Source of the DNA: CALXVA01 sp944393025
Lineage (GTDB): Bacteria > Bacillota > Clostridia > TANB77 > CAG-508
Reading direction: 5' to 3'
Assembly: GCA_963931445.1 (NCBI GenBank)
Contig: OZ007016.1
Span: 124,001 to 188,000, forward strand
DNA length: 64,000 bases
Below are positions 53,670 through 62,691 of the stretch, piece by piece. Under the pieces are notes generated by a model, which had not been told where the DNA came from, did no database searches, and was given only the letters and a program-made list of their open reading frames with translations. The position numbers were made by a program, and so were the translations under genes. Position 1 is the stretch's first letter; the number at the start of each line of letters is the position of its first letter.

Positions 53670-54134
53670 TTATTCTTCAGTTTTTACTTTTCTTTTATAA
53701 TTGCCAGATATTATTTTTGGCAAATATGTAATTAATTTATAAACAGCTAAGCGTATTTTTTTACTCCATAAGTATGTTTTTCTTAACTTTCTAGAAACAT
53801 CTACTTCATTTTCCTCTTTTACTACTAATGAAAGATCAGCTTTTTCTATAGGAAAAATATAGTTTTGAGAGTCATTATTATCCCATTCATTATTAGAATT
53901 TCTAAAACATAAGTTTAAAGAGTCATTAGATAATAATTCTATTTCAACTTGAAATCCTAATTCTGTTTTTTCCATTTTAATTTCATTTAAATTGTCCCAA
54001 TTGTTTCCAAATCCATAGTGAATAAATACTTCTTCAGCATTTTCTTGAAAAAATTTTCCAGTATAAGAAATTTTTACAATTGTATTTTCTATTAATTTAT
54101 CTGTATTAAAAAATATGTTTTTTACTAATTCCAT
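53670..54134 (-). CDS. Carbohydrate-binding-module-like protein (CBM25/53 type)
   Basis: A 154-residue protein. Residues 12-92 look like a starch-binding CBM25/53 beta-sandwich: VKISYTGKFFQENAEEVFIHYGFGNNWDNLNE, then FQVEIELLSNDSLNLCFRNSNNEWDNNDSQNY with the typical W-D-N-N pattern. The C-terminal third is basic (SRKLRKTYLWSKKIRLAVYKLITYLPKI). No signal peptide is visible, so it is intracellular; a role in glycogen or sporulation polysaccharide binding is conceivable. AAAGGAG precedes the ATG. Confidence 0.7.
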   Translation of the reverse strand: MELVKNIFFNTDKLIENTIVKISYTGKFFQENAEEVFIHYGFGNNWDNLNEIKMEKTELGFQVEIELLSNDSLNLCFRNSNNEWDNNDSQNYIFPIEKADLSLVVKEENEVDVSRKLRKTYLWSKKIRLAVYKLITYLPKIISGNYKRKVKTEE

Positions 54135-54246
54135 TTTAAACTCCTTTTATCTCTAGTTAATAATACATAGATTATATTATTAAAAAATAAAATATTCAAT
54201 ACTTTTTTGAAAAAAAATGTAAAATTTTATACTTTTAAATAAATAA

Positions 54247-54834
54247 TTAAAAAATTAATCCTGTATTTGTCCCAAGAACTTTACCAATTATATTGTATTT
54301 AGTATCTTCAGAAAGAATAATATCAGTAAATTCTTTGTTATCAGCTCTTAAAACTAATGCATCTTTTCTTACTATGTATCTTCTAACAATAATTTTATTG
54401 TCATATTCAAAAACACCAATATCTTTGTTTTCTAAAGGTGAATTAAATTCTAAAAATGCATAAACTCCTTTTTCTAGTCTTGGTGACATAGAATCATCAG
54501 TTATTTTAAAAGCTATTGATGCAGAAGGAAAATCAATTGGACATTTAATAAAATCATCTAATGAACCAACAGCTAATATTTTATCATATGGTATATGCTC
54601 ACACATTTTATTATTTCTTTGTTCTTGTGTAATAATCTTATCATAAGTATACATTAAAGGTTGATAAGGAATTCCTAAAGCTCTACAAATTGCTTTTAAA
54701 GCTCTATGACTCGGATTTCGTTCTTCTTTCTCAATATGTGAGATATGTCCAACATTAATATTAGTACGCCTTGCTAGTTCTGCTTTTACTATATTTTTTT
54801 CCATTCGTATTCTAGATATCATTTCTCCAATCAT
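54247..54834 (-). CDS. XRE-family regulator with S24 (LexA-like) domain
   Basis: 195 residues. Residues 1-65 form a Cro/CI helix-turn-helix (VKAELARRTNINVGHISHIEKEERNPSHRALK). The C-terminal S24 domain (about 100-190) has DDSMSPRLEKGVYAF, whose Ser is the nucleophile of the LexA protease dyad, but where LexA and CI have Lys (VKR) this protein has Arg in IIVRRYIVRKD. It is therefore probably unable to self-cleave and may act as a ligand- or partner-regulated repressor. AGAGGTTGATTTAA precedes the ATG. It diverges from the VanW gene. Confidence 0.85.
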   Translation of the reverse strand: MIGEMISRIRMEKNIVKAELARRTNINVGHISHIEKEERNPSHRALKAICRALGIPYQPLMYTYDKIITQEQRNNKMCEHIPYDKILAVGSLDDFIKCPIDFPSASIAFKITDDSMSPRLEKGVYAFLEFNSPLENKDIGVFEYDNKIIVRRYIVRKDALVLRADNKEFTDIILSEDTKYNIIGKVLGTNTGLIF

Positions 54835-55018
54835 TTAAATCAACCTCTTTCTATAATTTATAACATATATAATTTTATATATATGATTAAACTGCTTTAA
54901 TTATTATACAAAAAAAGACAAAAAAAGTCTAGTAAAAAAATATTGTAAAAAGAAAATATATATGGTAATATAGATTTATTAAATTGTATAAAATTTATTA
55001 AAAGGAGAAATAGATTTT

Positions 55019-56752
55019 ATGGAAGATAATAGTAAAAATGTAGAAGTAAAAGGATCTAGTATTGAAGAATATATAAATGAAAAAAAAGACAGTAAAAGAA
55101 ATAAATCTAAAAAAATTATAATCATAAGTTCAGTATGTATTTTACTTTTGGTAGTAATCTCAGTAATTTTTTCGTTAATAAATATAAATAATGAAAAAAT
55201 ATTAAATAAAGTTACAATAATGGGAATTGATGTTAGTAACATGACAATAGATAGGGCAAAAGAGGAATTAAATCAAATAATTAACACAAAATTAAATGAA
55301 GAATTAACATTAAAAAAAGATAATTATACTACTAATTTAAATGCAAACCAAATAAATACACAATTTGATATAGAAAAAGCTGTAAATGAAGCATATAACA
55401 TAGGTAGAGATGGTAATATAATTACTAATAATTATGGAATAATAGGAACATTATTATTTGGTAGAAACATTGAATGTCAAATAAACTTTAATAATGAAAC
55501 ATTAGATAAAAAGATAAAAGATATTTCATCAAAATTACCAGGTGCAGTTATTCAAAACAGTTATTATATAGAAGATGAGAAATTGATAATAGTAAAGGGT
55601 TCAGCAGGAGATTCAATTAAAGAAGAAGAATTAAAAAATAAAATATTAAACAGTATAAAAGATATAAGTCATAAATATGAAATAATAGAAATTCCAACAG
55701 AATATGTAAAGCCAGATGAAATTAATTTAGAAGAAATAAGAAAAGAAATATATAAAGAACCACAAGATGCATATATATCTAAAAATCCAACAACTGTACA
55801 TACCCATGTAAATGGTGTAGATTTTGCTATATCATTGGAAGAAGCAAAAAAAATAATATCTGAAGATAAAAAAGAATATAGTATTCCTCTTAAAATTACA
55901 ATTCCTAATAAAACTTTATCAGATTTAGGAGAAGAAGCATTTCCAGAAAAACTTGCAACATATACTACAAGATATGATCCAAGTAACAGTAATAGAAGTA
56001 ATAATATTTCAATATCTTCAAAAAAAATTAATGGAACAATAGTAATGCCAGGAGAAGTATTTTCATATAATCAAACAGTTGGGGAAAGAACAATAGCAGC
56101 AGGTTATAAGGAAGCTGGAGCTTATGCAGGTGGAAAAGTTGTTCAAGATGTTGGTGGAGGAATATGTCAAACATCTTCCACATTATATAATGCAGCGCTT
56201 TTAGCTAATTTAGAAATTGTAGATAGAAGTAATCACCAGTTTTTAACTTCTTATGTTCCGGCAGGAAGAGATGCGACTGTAAGTTGGGGATCTATAGATT
56301 TTCAGTTTAAAAATACAAGGACATATCCTATAAAAATTGTAGCTAGCGCAAAGAATGGTGTATGCACAATGAGTATATATGGAATAAAAGAAGAAACTGA
56401 GTATGAAGTAGTAATTCAACCAGCTGTACTTTCATATATACCATATACTACTAAATATGAAAATGATGATACATTAGAAGAAGGAAAAGAAGTAGTGGAA
56501 CAATCTGGTTACACAGGATGTACAAGTGAAACTTATAAAATTTTAAAATTAAATGGAGAGGTAGTTTTAAGAACACTATTATCAAAAGATACTTATGATC
56601 CAATGACTAGAATAGTAAGAAGAGGAACCAAAAAAGATGCTACTGTAAGTACAACACCTGAAGGTGAAGAAAATAAAGAGCAAGAAGATAAAGAAGACAA
56701 GACAGAAAATATTGTAAATGAAGTAATTAATAAAGAAGAAATAGAGGAATAA
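55019..56752 (+). CDS. VanW family protein with G5-like domain
   Basis: A 577-residue membrane-anchored envelope protein. A Lys-rich cytoplasmic start is followed by one membrane helix (about 36-56), two peptidoglycan-binding-4-like repeats (about 65-290), a VanW domain (about 320-455) with FSYNQTVGERTIAAGYKEAG and GGGICQTSSTLYNAALLA, and a G5-type domain (about 455-545, YTTKYENDDTLEEGKEVVEQ). The tail is a Glu/Lys-rich low-complexity stretch. The VanW part has an L,D-transpeptidase-like fold in distant relatives, but its activity is unknown. AAAGGAGAAAT precedes the ATG. Confidence 0.9.
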   Translation: MEDNSKNVEVKGSSIEEYINEKKDSKRNKSKKIIIISSVCILLLVVISVIFSLININNEKILNKVTIMGIDVSNMTIDRAKEELNQIINTKLNEELTLKKDNYTTNLNANQINTQFDIEKAVNEAYNIGRDGNIITNNYGIIGTLLFGRNIECQINFNNETLDKKIKDISSKLPGAVIQNSYYIEDEKLIIVKGSAGDSIKEEELKNKILNSIKDISHKYEIIEIPTEYVKPDEINLEEIRKEIYKEPQDAYISKNPTTVHTHVNGVDFAISLEEAKKIISEDKKEYSIPLKITIPNKTLSDLGEEAFPEKLATYTTRYDPSNSNRSNNISISSKKINGTIVMPGEVFSYNQTVGERTIAAGYKEAGAYAGGKVVQDVGGGICQTSSTLYNAALLANLEIVDRSNHQFLTSYVPAGRDATVSWGSIDFQFKNTRTYPIKIVASAKNGVCTMSIYGIKEETEYEVVIQPAVLSYIPYTTKYENDDTLEEGKEVVEQSGYTGCTSETYKILKLNGEVVLRTLLSKDTYDPMTRIVRRGTKKDATVSTTPEGEENKEQEDKEDKTENIVNEVINKEEIEE

Positions 56753-56759
56753 AGTTAAA

Positions 56760-56789
56760 AAAGAAGAACAAAATCAGTTCTTCTTTTTT
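56760..56789. terminator. Terminator after the VanW gene
   Basis: Stem AAGAAGAAC / GTTCTTCTT with a seven-base loop and a run of six T residues, between convergent VanW and tRNA-Lys genes. Confidence 0.75.
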
Positions 56790-56791
56790 AA

Positions 56792-56867
56792 TGGTGCGCC
56801 ATAGAGGATTCGAACCTCCGACCATTTGATTAAGAGTCAACTGCTCTACCAACTGAGCTAATGGCGC
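56792..56867 (-). tRNA. tRNA-Lys (CUU anticodon)
   Basis: The minus strand reads GCGCCATTAGCTCAG...ATGGCGCACCA. Anticodon loop CTCTTAA presents CTT. D- and T-arms (GGAGGTTCGAATCCTC) are regular and CCA is encoded. Confidence 0.95.
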
Positions 56868-56987
56868 ATAAATTATATATAACATAAATATTATAATTCC
56901 TACTAATACATTTGTCAATATTTTTTCAAATTTAAGTTGTAATAATATAAAATTTATGTTAATATAGTAACTTGAGGGGTGATAACT

Positions 56988-57938
56988 ATGTTTAAAATGT
57001 ATAATACAAATATTGAAACAAATATAACAGAAGAAACAGATAAATTTATTAGAGGAAATTGGATTAACATGGTTTCACCGAGTGATGAAGAAATAAAAAA
57101 TATATGTAAAAATGTAAATATTAAGGAAGATTTTATAAGATATGCATTAGATCCAGAAGAAAAAGCCAGAATCGATATTGAAGATGATGATAATACAATA
57201 TTATTTATTATTGATACTCCTATAATGGAAATTGAATCTGGAGCTAAAGTATATAGTACAACACCTATAGGAATTATATTTGTTAGGGATGACTATATTA
57301 TTACAGTATCATTAAATAAAAACCCAATTCTTGAAGATTTAATGAAAAAAAAGTTAAAAACTATAATAACATATAAAAAGAGTAGAATGCTTTTACAAAT
57401 ATTTTATTCAAATGCAGAAATGTTTTTAAACTTATTAAAAAAGTTAAATAAAGAAACAGAAATAGCAGAAAGTTTTTTAAAGAGCTCAATGAAAAATAAA
57501 GAATTGTTAAAACTATTAAATTTAGAAAAAGGGCTTGTATATTTTACCACTTCTTTAAAATCAAATGAAGTAGTAATGGAAAAAACAATGAGAGGAAATT
57601 TAATTAAATTATATGATGAAGATGAAGACATATTAGAAGATGCAATTATTGAAAATAAACAAGCAATAGAAATGGCTAATATATATAGAGACATACTAAC
57701 AGGAACAATGGATGCATATGCTTCAATTATATCAAATAATTTAAACGGAGTAATGAAGTATTTAACTTCAATAACAATTATTTTAGCAATTCCAACTATG
57801 ATAGCAAGTTATTGGGGAATGAATGTAACTGTACCAATGCAGGGTAATCCATTTGGATTTTTATTAATAGTAGTTTCATCTTTATTAATAGGAATAATTG
57901 CTACATTATGGCTTAAGAAGAAAGGAATGTTAGATTAA
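56988..57938 (+). CDS. corA: CorA family magnesium transporter
   Basis: A 316-residue divalent cation channel. GAGGGGTGAT four bases upstream supports ATG 56988 (MFKMYNTN). A large cytoplasmic N-domain (about 1-245) precedes two C-terminal membrane helices (about 257-277 and 288-310), joined by the selectivity loop with the GMN signature: SYWGMNVTVPM (about 275-285). Monocistronic with its own Shine-Dalgarno. Which cation is carried cannot be told from sequence. Confidence 0.93.
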   Translation: MFKMYNTNIETNITEETDKFIRGNWINMVSPSDEEIKNICKNVNIKEDFIRYALDPEEKARIDIEDDDNTILFIIDTPIMEIESGAKVYSTTPIGIIFVRDDYIITVSLNKNPILEDLMKKKLKTIITYKKSRMLLQIFYSNAEMFLNLLKKLNKETEIAESFLKSSMKNKELLKLLNLEKGLVYFTTSLKSNEVVMEKTMRGNLIKLYDEDEDILEDAIIENKQAIEMANIYRDILTGTMDAYASIISNNLNGVMKYLTSITIILAIPTMIASYWGMNVTVPMQGNPFGFLLIVVSSLLIGIIATLWLKKKGMLD

Positions 57939-58010
57939 AATATAAATAATACATAAAATAAAAGACATAAGTTTTAAGAAACTAGTCTAATTTTAAAAGG
58001 AGGAAAATAT

Positions 58011-59591
58011 ATGTTAACTGCAACAGGAGTTACAATTAGATTTGGAAAAAGAACTTTATTTGAAGATGTTAATATAAAGTTTAACAAAGGTTGTTGCTAT
58101 GGAATTATTGGGGCAAATGGTGCTGGAAAATCTACTTTTTTAAAAGTTTTATCTGGAGAATTGGAGCCAAGTAAAGGTGAGGTTTCTAAAGAAAAGACAG
58201 AAAGATTATCAGTTTTAAAACAGGATCACTTTGCTTTTGAAGAATATACTGTTATGGATACAGTTATAATGGGAAACAATGAACTATACAAAATTATGAA
58301 GGAAAAAGAAGCAATTTATGCTAAACCAGATTTTTCAGAAGAAGATGGTATGAAGGCTGCAAAACTAGAAGAAAGATTTGCAGAACTTGATGGATGGAAT
58401 GCAGAGTCAGATGGTGCAGTACTTTTAAATGATTTAGGAATAGAACCAGAAAAACATTATAAACTAATGAGTGAGATAGAGCCAAAAGAAAAGGTTAAAG
58501 TACTTTTAGCCCAAGCTTTATTTGGAAATCCAGACATATTGCTTTTAGATGAGCCTACAAACGATTTAGATTTAAAGAGTATAAATTGGCTAGAAGAATT
58601 CTTAATTAATTTTGAAAATACTGTAATTGTAGTATCACATGACAGGTATTTTTTAAATAAAGTTTGTACACATATAGCTGATGTTGATTTTGGTAAGATT
58701 AAGGTGTATCCTGGAAATTATGATTTCTGGTATGAATCAAGTCAGCTTGCATTAAAACAAATGAAAGAGGCAAATAAAAAGAAAGAAGAGAAGATAAAAG
58801 AGCTTCAAGACTTTATTGCTAGATTTAGTGCAAATGCTTCAAAATCAAAACAAGCTACTTCAAGAAAGAAATCCTTAGAGAAAATAGAATTAGATGAGAT
58901 AAAACCATCAAATAGAAGATATCCATACATAGACTTCAAGCCAGATAGAGAACCAGGAAAAGATATATTAGAAGTGAGAAATATTTGTAAAACAATAAAT
59001 GGTGAAAAAATATTGGATAAAGTATCTTTTGTAGTAAAGCCAAATGATAAGATAGCATTTTTAGCAGATAATGAAAATGCAAAGACAGTATTATTTCAAA
59101 TTCTAGCAGGAGAAATGGAACCAGATTCAGGAACTATTAAGTATGGAACTACTATTACGACAAACTATTTTCCAAAAGATAATAATTATTTATTTGAATC
59201 AGATTTATCAATAACAGACTGGTTAAGACAGTATTCAAAAGATCCTGATGAAACTTATGTAAGAAGCTTTTTAGGGAGAATGCTATTTTCAGGTGAAGAA
59301 GCTCTTAAAAAAGTAAATGTTCTATCTGGAGGAGAAAAGGTAAGATGCGTACTTTCTAAATTAATGCTTTCTGGTGCAAATTTGTTAATATTTGATGAAC
59401 CAACTAATCATTTAGATATGGAAAGTATTACAGCATTAAACGAAGGTATGAGCAAATATAAAGGAATTATATTATTTACTTCACATGATCATCAATTAAC
59501 ACAAACAGTTGCTAATAGAATAATAGATTTAAAGACAGATAAGTTAGTTGATAGGGAAGTAACTTATAATGAGTACTTAGGAATAGAATAA
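58011..59591 (+). CDS. ABC-F family ATPase (YbiT/YkpA type)
   Basis: A soluble protein of 526 residues with two ABC ATPase domains and no membrane part; ABC-F proteins act on the ribosome. Domain 1: Walker A IGANGAGKST (about 33-42) and Walker B ILLLDEPTNDLDL, but the signature is degenerate (LMSEIEPKEKVKVLLAQAL instead of LSGGQ). The linker is basic and helical (QMKEANKKKEEKIKELQDF). Domain 2: degenerate Walker A LADNENAKTVLF, intact signature VLSGGEKVRCVLSKLM and Walker B LLIFDEPTNHLDME. This half-degenerate pattern is typical of the YbiT/YkpA subgroup. AAAGGAGG precedes the ATG. Confidence 0.92.
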   Translation: MLTATGVTIRFGKRTLFEDVNIKFNKGCCYGIIGANGAGKSTFLKVLSGELEPSKGEVSKEKTERLSVLKQDHFAFEEYTVMDTVIMGNNELYKIMKEKEAIYAKPDFSEEDGMKAAKLEERFAELDGWNAESDGAVLLNDLGIEPEKHYKLMSEIEPKEKVKVLLAQALFGNPDILLLDEPTNDLDLKSINWLEEFLINFENTVIVVSHDRYFLNKVCTHIADVDFGKIKVYPGNYDFWYESSQLALKQMKEANKKKEEKIKELQDFIARFSANASKSKQATSRKKSLEKIELDEIKPSNRRYPYIDFKPDREPGKDILEVRNICKTINGEKILDKVSFVVKPNDKIAFLADNENAKTVLFQILAGEMEPDSGTIKYGTTITTNYFPKDNNYLFESDLSITDWLRQYSKDPDETYVRSFLGRMLFSGEEALKKVNVLSGGEKVRCVLSKLMLSGANLLIFDEPTNHLDMESITALNEGMSKYKGIILFTSHDHQLTQTVANRIIDLKTDKLVDREVTYNEYLGIE

Positions 59592-59614
59592 AATACAGAA
59601 AAAACATACAAATA

Positions 59615-59654
59615 AAAACTAGACTTAACATATTGTTCTAAGTCTAGTTTTTTC
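59615..59654. terminator. Bidirectional terminator between ABC-F and DUF4352 genes
   Basis: A perfect 13-bp stem AAAACTAGACTTA / TAAGTCTAGTTTT with a T-tail, between convergent genes. Confidence 0.85.
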
Positions 59655-59663
59655 TAATTGTTT

Positions 59664-60338
59664 TTAGTCTATAACAAAAGTTATTTTTGAATTATCGTAA
59701 GAATTACGAGTATATTCTATTTCTATTGACTTAGCATCTTTAGGCACTTCAAAATATACTGTTCCTCTAGCCTTTTTTCCTTCTGGTATTGTTTCATTAA
59801 AATAGCCATTTTCAACAGAATAAAAAGCATCACAAGAGAATTTGTCAGCATAACATTTAAAATTTGAATATGATATATATTTTGAATAGTCATCTGTGTT
59901 TTCAAATTCAAAATTTGCTTGTAAAATATTACAATCTTCATCAACATAAGCATAATCATAATAATCTTCAAAATATTTATCTACTGATACCAATGTTACA
60001 GTAATATCATCTAAAGTTGCTGAATCTCCTACCAAACATGTTTTATCTATTACCTGAACTTCTTCACTTAAAGAATTGATGCTGTTTGTTACTGTATTTG
60101 AAACATTATCAAATATGATGAAAACAAAAACTGTAATTAAAATACAAATAAATAAAGCAATAGTAGAAAGAACTATTCCAGCTATTGAAAGCCCTCTTGG
60201 TTCTTTTTTCTTAGATTTTATTACTAAATCAATTATTCCTAATGTTAGTGCTAAAATAGCAGGTAGAATTAGTAATATATTTAAAAATGGTGATAATATT
60301 AAACAAGTTAATCCAATAACAAATGAAGCAATTCCCAT
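59664..60338 (-). CDS. Membrane-anchored DUF4352 protein
   Basis: 224 residues. The first 80 contain two membrane helices (about 2-37 and 50-76, DUF4190-like: ASFVIGLTCLILSPFL...GLSIAGIVLSTIALFICIL). After a linker comes an extracellular DUF4352 immunoglobulin-like domain (about 98-222): GDSATLDDITVTLVSVDKYF, ILQANFEFENTDD, and the final strand SIEIEYTRNSYDN. Related proteins are often lipoproteins or cell-surface proteins of unknown function. AAAGGAGG precedes the ATG. Confidence 0.8.
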   Translation of the reverse strand: MGIASFVIGLTCLILSPFLNILLILPAILALTLGIIDLVIKSKKKEPRGLSIAGIVLSTIALFICILITVFVFIIFDNVSNTVTNSINSLSEEVQVIDKTCLVGDSATLDDITVTLVSVDKYFEDYYDYAYVDEDCNILQANFEFENTDDYSKYISYSNFKCYADKFSCDAFYSVENGYFNETIPEGKKARGTVYFEVPKDAKSIEIEYTRNSYDNSKITFVID

Positions 60339-60488
60339 AAAATATCCTCCTTTATTTTTAATTTAAAAATATTATATAATATTTTTAGACAAAAAACAAC
60401 ATTTGTATAAATGAAAGAAATAGTGATATAATAAAATGCATGTTTTATTACTAAAAAGTAATGTGAATATAAAAGAAAGGAAAAAACA

Positions 60489-62672
60489 ATGGAAAAGATT
60501 ATAAAAATTATTGCAGAAGAGTTAAATATTAAAGAAAAACAAGTAGAAGCAACTATAAATTTAATAGATGAAGGGAATACTATTCCATTTATTGCTCGTT
60601 ACAGAAAAGAAGTAACAGGAGGTTTATCTGATGAAATATTAAGAGAGTTAGGAGAGAGACTTACATATTTAAGAAATTTGGAAAAGAGAAAAGAAGAAGT
60701 TTTAAAATCTATTGAAGAACAAGGAAAACTTACTGAAGAAATTTCTAAATCAGTGGTAGATGCTGTAACTTTGGCAGAAGTAGAAGATATATATAGACCA
60801 TATAAACCTAAAAAAAAGACAAGAGCAACTATAGCAAAAGCAAAAGGTTTAGAACCACTAGCTAATATTATATTAGCACAAGAAGATACACAACCATTAG
60901 AATTAATTGCACAAAAATTTGTTACAAATGTGGAAAACACTACTTCAAAAGATAAAATTGTTGCAAATATTGAAGAAGCAATAGCAGGAGCATTAGATAT
61001 AATTGCAGAAACAATTTCAGATAATCCTATATATAGAAAAAAGATAAAGAGTATATGTTATAGAGAAGCTATAATAAATGTAAGGGCATCTGATTTAGAA
61101 GAAAAATCAAGTTATGAAATGTATTATGAATTTAATGAGAGTATAAAAACTCTTCCTAGTCATAGAATTTTAGCAATAAATAGAGGAGAAAAAGAAGGAA
61201 TACTAAAAGTAAAAATAGATAAACCAGAAGACAAAATATTAAATTTAATACAAAAAGATATAATAAAAAGAAATACTCAGTTTGAAACATATTTAATAAG
61301 TTCTATACAAGATAGTTGGAAAAGATTAATAGAACCATCAATAGATAGAGAAATTCGTTCAGATTTAACACAAAAAGCAGAAGAAAAAGCAATAAAAGTT
61401 TTTGGAAAAAATGCAAAACAACTTTTACTAGGAGCACCAATTAAAAATTTAACAGTTATTGGTTTTGATCCCGCATATAGGACAGGTTGTAAAATTGCTG
61501 TAATAGATGAAACAGGAAAGGTATTAGATACAACAACAATTTATCCAACACAACCACAAAACGATATTGAAAATTCTACAAAGATATTATTAGAATTAAT
61601 AAATAAATATGATGTAAATATATTTGCAATTGGAAATGGTACAGCTTCAAGAGAATCAGAAATATTTGTAGCAGATGTAATAAAAAAAGCAAAACAGGAA
61701 CTTAATAAAGATGTGCATTATGCAATTGTATCAGAAGCAGGGGCATCTGTATATTCAGCATCAAAACTTGCGACAGAAGAATATCCAGATATAAATGTTT
61801 CATTAAGAGGTGCAATTTCAATAGCTAGAAGATTGCAAGATCCATTAGCAGAACTTGTAAAAATAGAGCCTAAATCAATAGGAGTTGGTCAATATCAACA
61901 TGATGTAGATCAAAAGAAATTATCAGAAAGTTTAACAGGAGTAGTAGAAGATGCAGTTAATAAAGTAGGAGTAGATATAAATACTGCAACACCATCACTT
62001 TTGCAATATATTTCTGGAATAAATAAAACTATTGCCAATAATATAGTAAAATATAGAGATGAAAATGGAAAAATAAAAGAAAGAAAAGAGTTATTAAAAG
62101 TTCCAAAATTAGGCAAAACTGCTTTTGAACAATGTGCAGGATTTATTAGAATACCAGATGGTAAAAATCCACTAGAAATAACAGCTGTACATCCTGAAAG
62201 TTATGAAATTGCAGAAAAGATATTAGATAAAATAGGTTATAGTAAAGAAGAACTAAAAGATAAGGAAAAATTAAAGAAAATAAAAATGGAATTATTAAAA
62301 ATAAATATAAGTGATACAGCAAAAGAATTAAAAATAGGAGAGATAACTTTAAAAGATATAATAGATGAACTTTCAAAACCAGGGAGAGATCCTAGAGAAG
62401 ACATGCCAAAAGCAGTATTAAGAGAAGATATTTTGAAATTTGAAGACCTAAGAGAAGGACAAATATTAACAGGAACAGTAAGAAATGTAACAGATTTTGG
62501 AGCTTTTGTAGATGTGGGAATAAAACATGATGGATTAGTACATATATCAGAACTAAGTAATAGTTATGTTAAAAATCCTTCAGATATAGTATCTGTAGGT
62601 GATATAGTAAAAGTAAAAGTAATAGGAATTGATATGGATAAACAAAAGGTAAAATTATCAATGAAAATATAA
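60489..62672 (+). CDS. tex: Tex family S1 RNA-binding transcription accessory protein
   Basis: 727 residues in the standard Tex order: helical N-domain with TIPFIARYRKEVTGGLSDE (about 31-49), an RNase-H-like YqgF domain (about 325-450, LTVIGFDPAYRTGCKIAVID), two helix-hairpin-helix motifs (about 490-560, INTATPSLLQYISGI), and a C-terminal S1 domain (about 648-725, GQILTGTVRNVTDFGAFVDVGIKHDGLVH). Tex binds nucleic acid, and influences expression of exported proteins in several pathogens. AAAGGAAAAAAC precedes the ATG. Confidence 0.96.
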   Translation: MEKIIKIIAEELNIKEKQVEATINLIDEGNTIPFIARYRKEVTGGLSDEILRELGERLTYLRNLEKRKEEVLKSIEEQGKLTEEISKSVVDAVTLAEVEDIYRPYKPKKKTRATIAKAKGLEPLANIILAQEDTQPLELIAQKFVTNVENTTSKDKIVANIEEAIAGALDIIAETISDNPIYRKKIKSICYREAIINVRASDLEEKSSYEMYYEFNESIKTLPSHRILAINRGEKEGILKVKIDKPEDKILNLIQKDIIKRNTQFETYLISSIQDSWKRLIEPSIDREIRSDLTQKAEEKAIKVFGKNAKQLLLGAPIKNLTVIGFDPAYRTGCKIAVIDETGKVLDTTTIYPTQPQNDIENSTKILLELINKYDVNIFAIGNGTASRESEIFVADVIKKAKQELNKDVHYAIVSEAGASVYSASKLATEEYPDINVSLRGAISIARRLQDPLAELVKIEPKSIGVGQYQHDVDQKKLSESLTGVVEDAVNKVGVDINTATPSLLQYISGINKTIANNIVKYRDENGKIKERKELLKVPKLGKTAFEQCAGFIRIPDGKNPLEITAVHPESYEIAEKILDKIGYSKEELKDKEKLKKIKMELLKINISDTAKELKIGEITLKDIIDELSKPGRDPREDMPKAVLREDILKFEDLREGQILTGTVRNVTDFGAFVDVGIKHDGLVHISELSNSYVKNPSDIVSVGDIVKVKVIGIDMDKQKVKLSMKI

Positions 62673-62691
62673 TTTTATAAAGGAGAAAATA

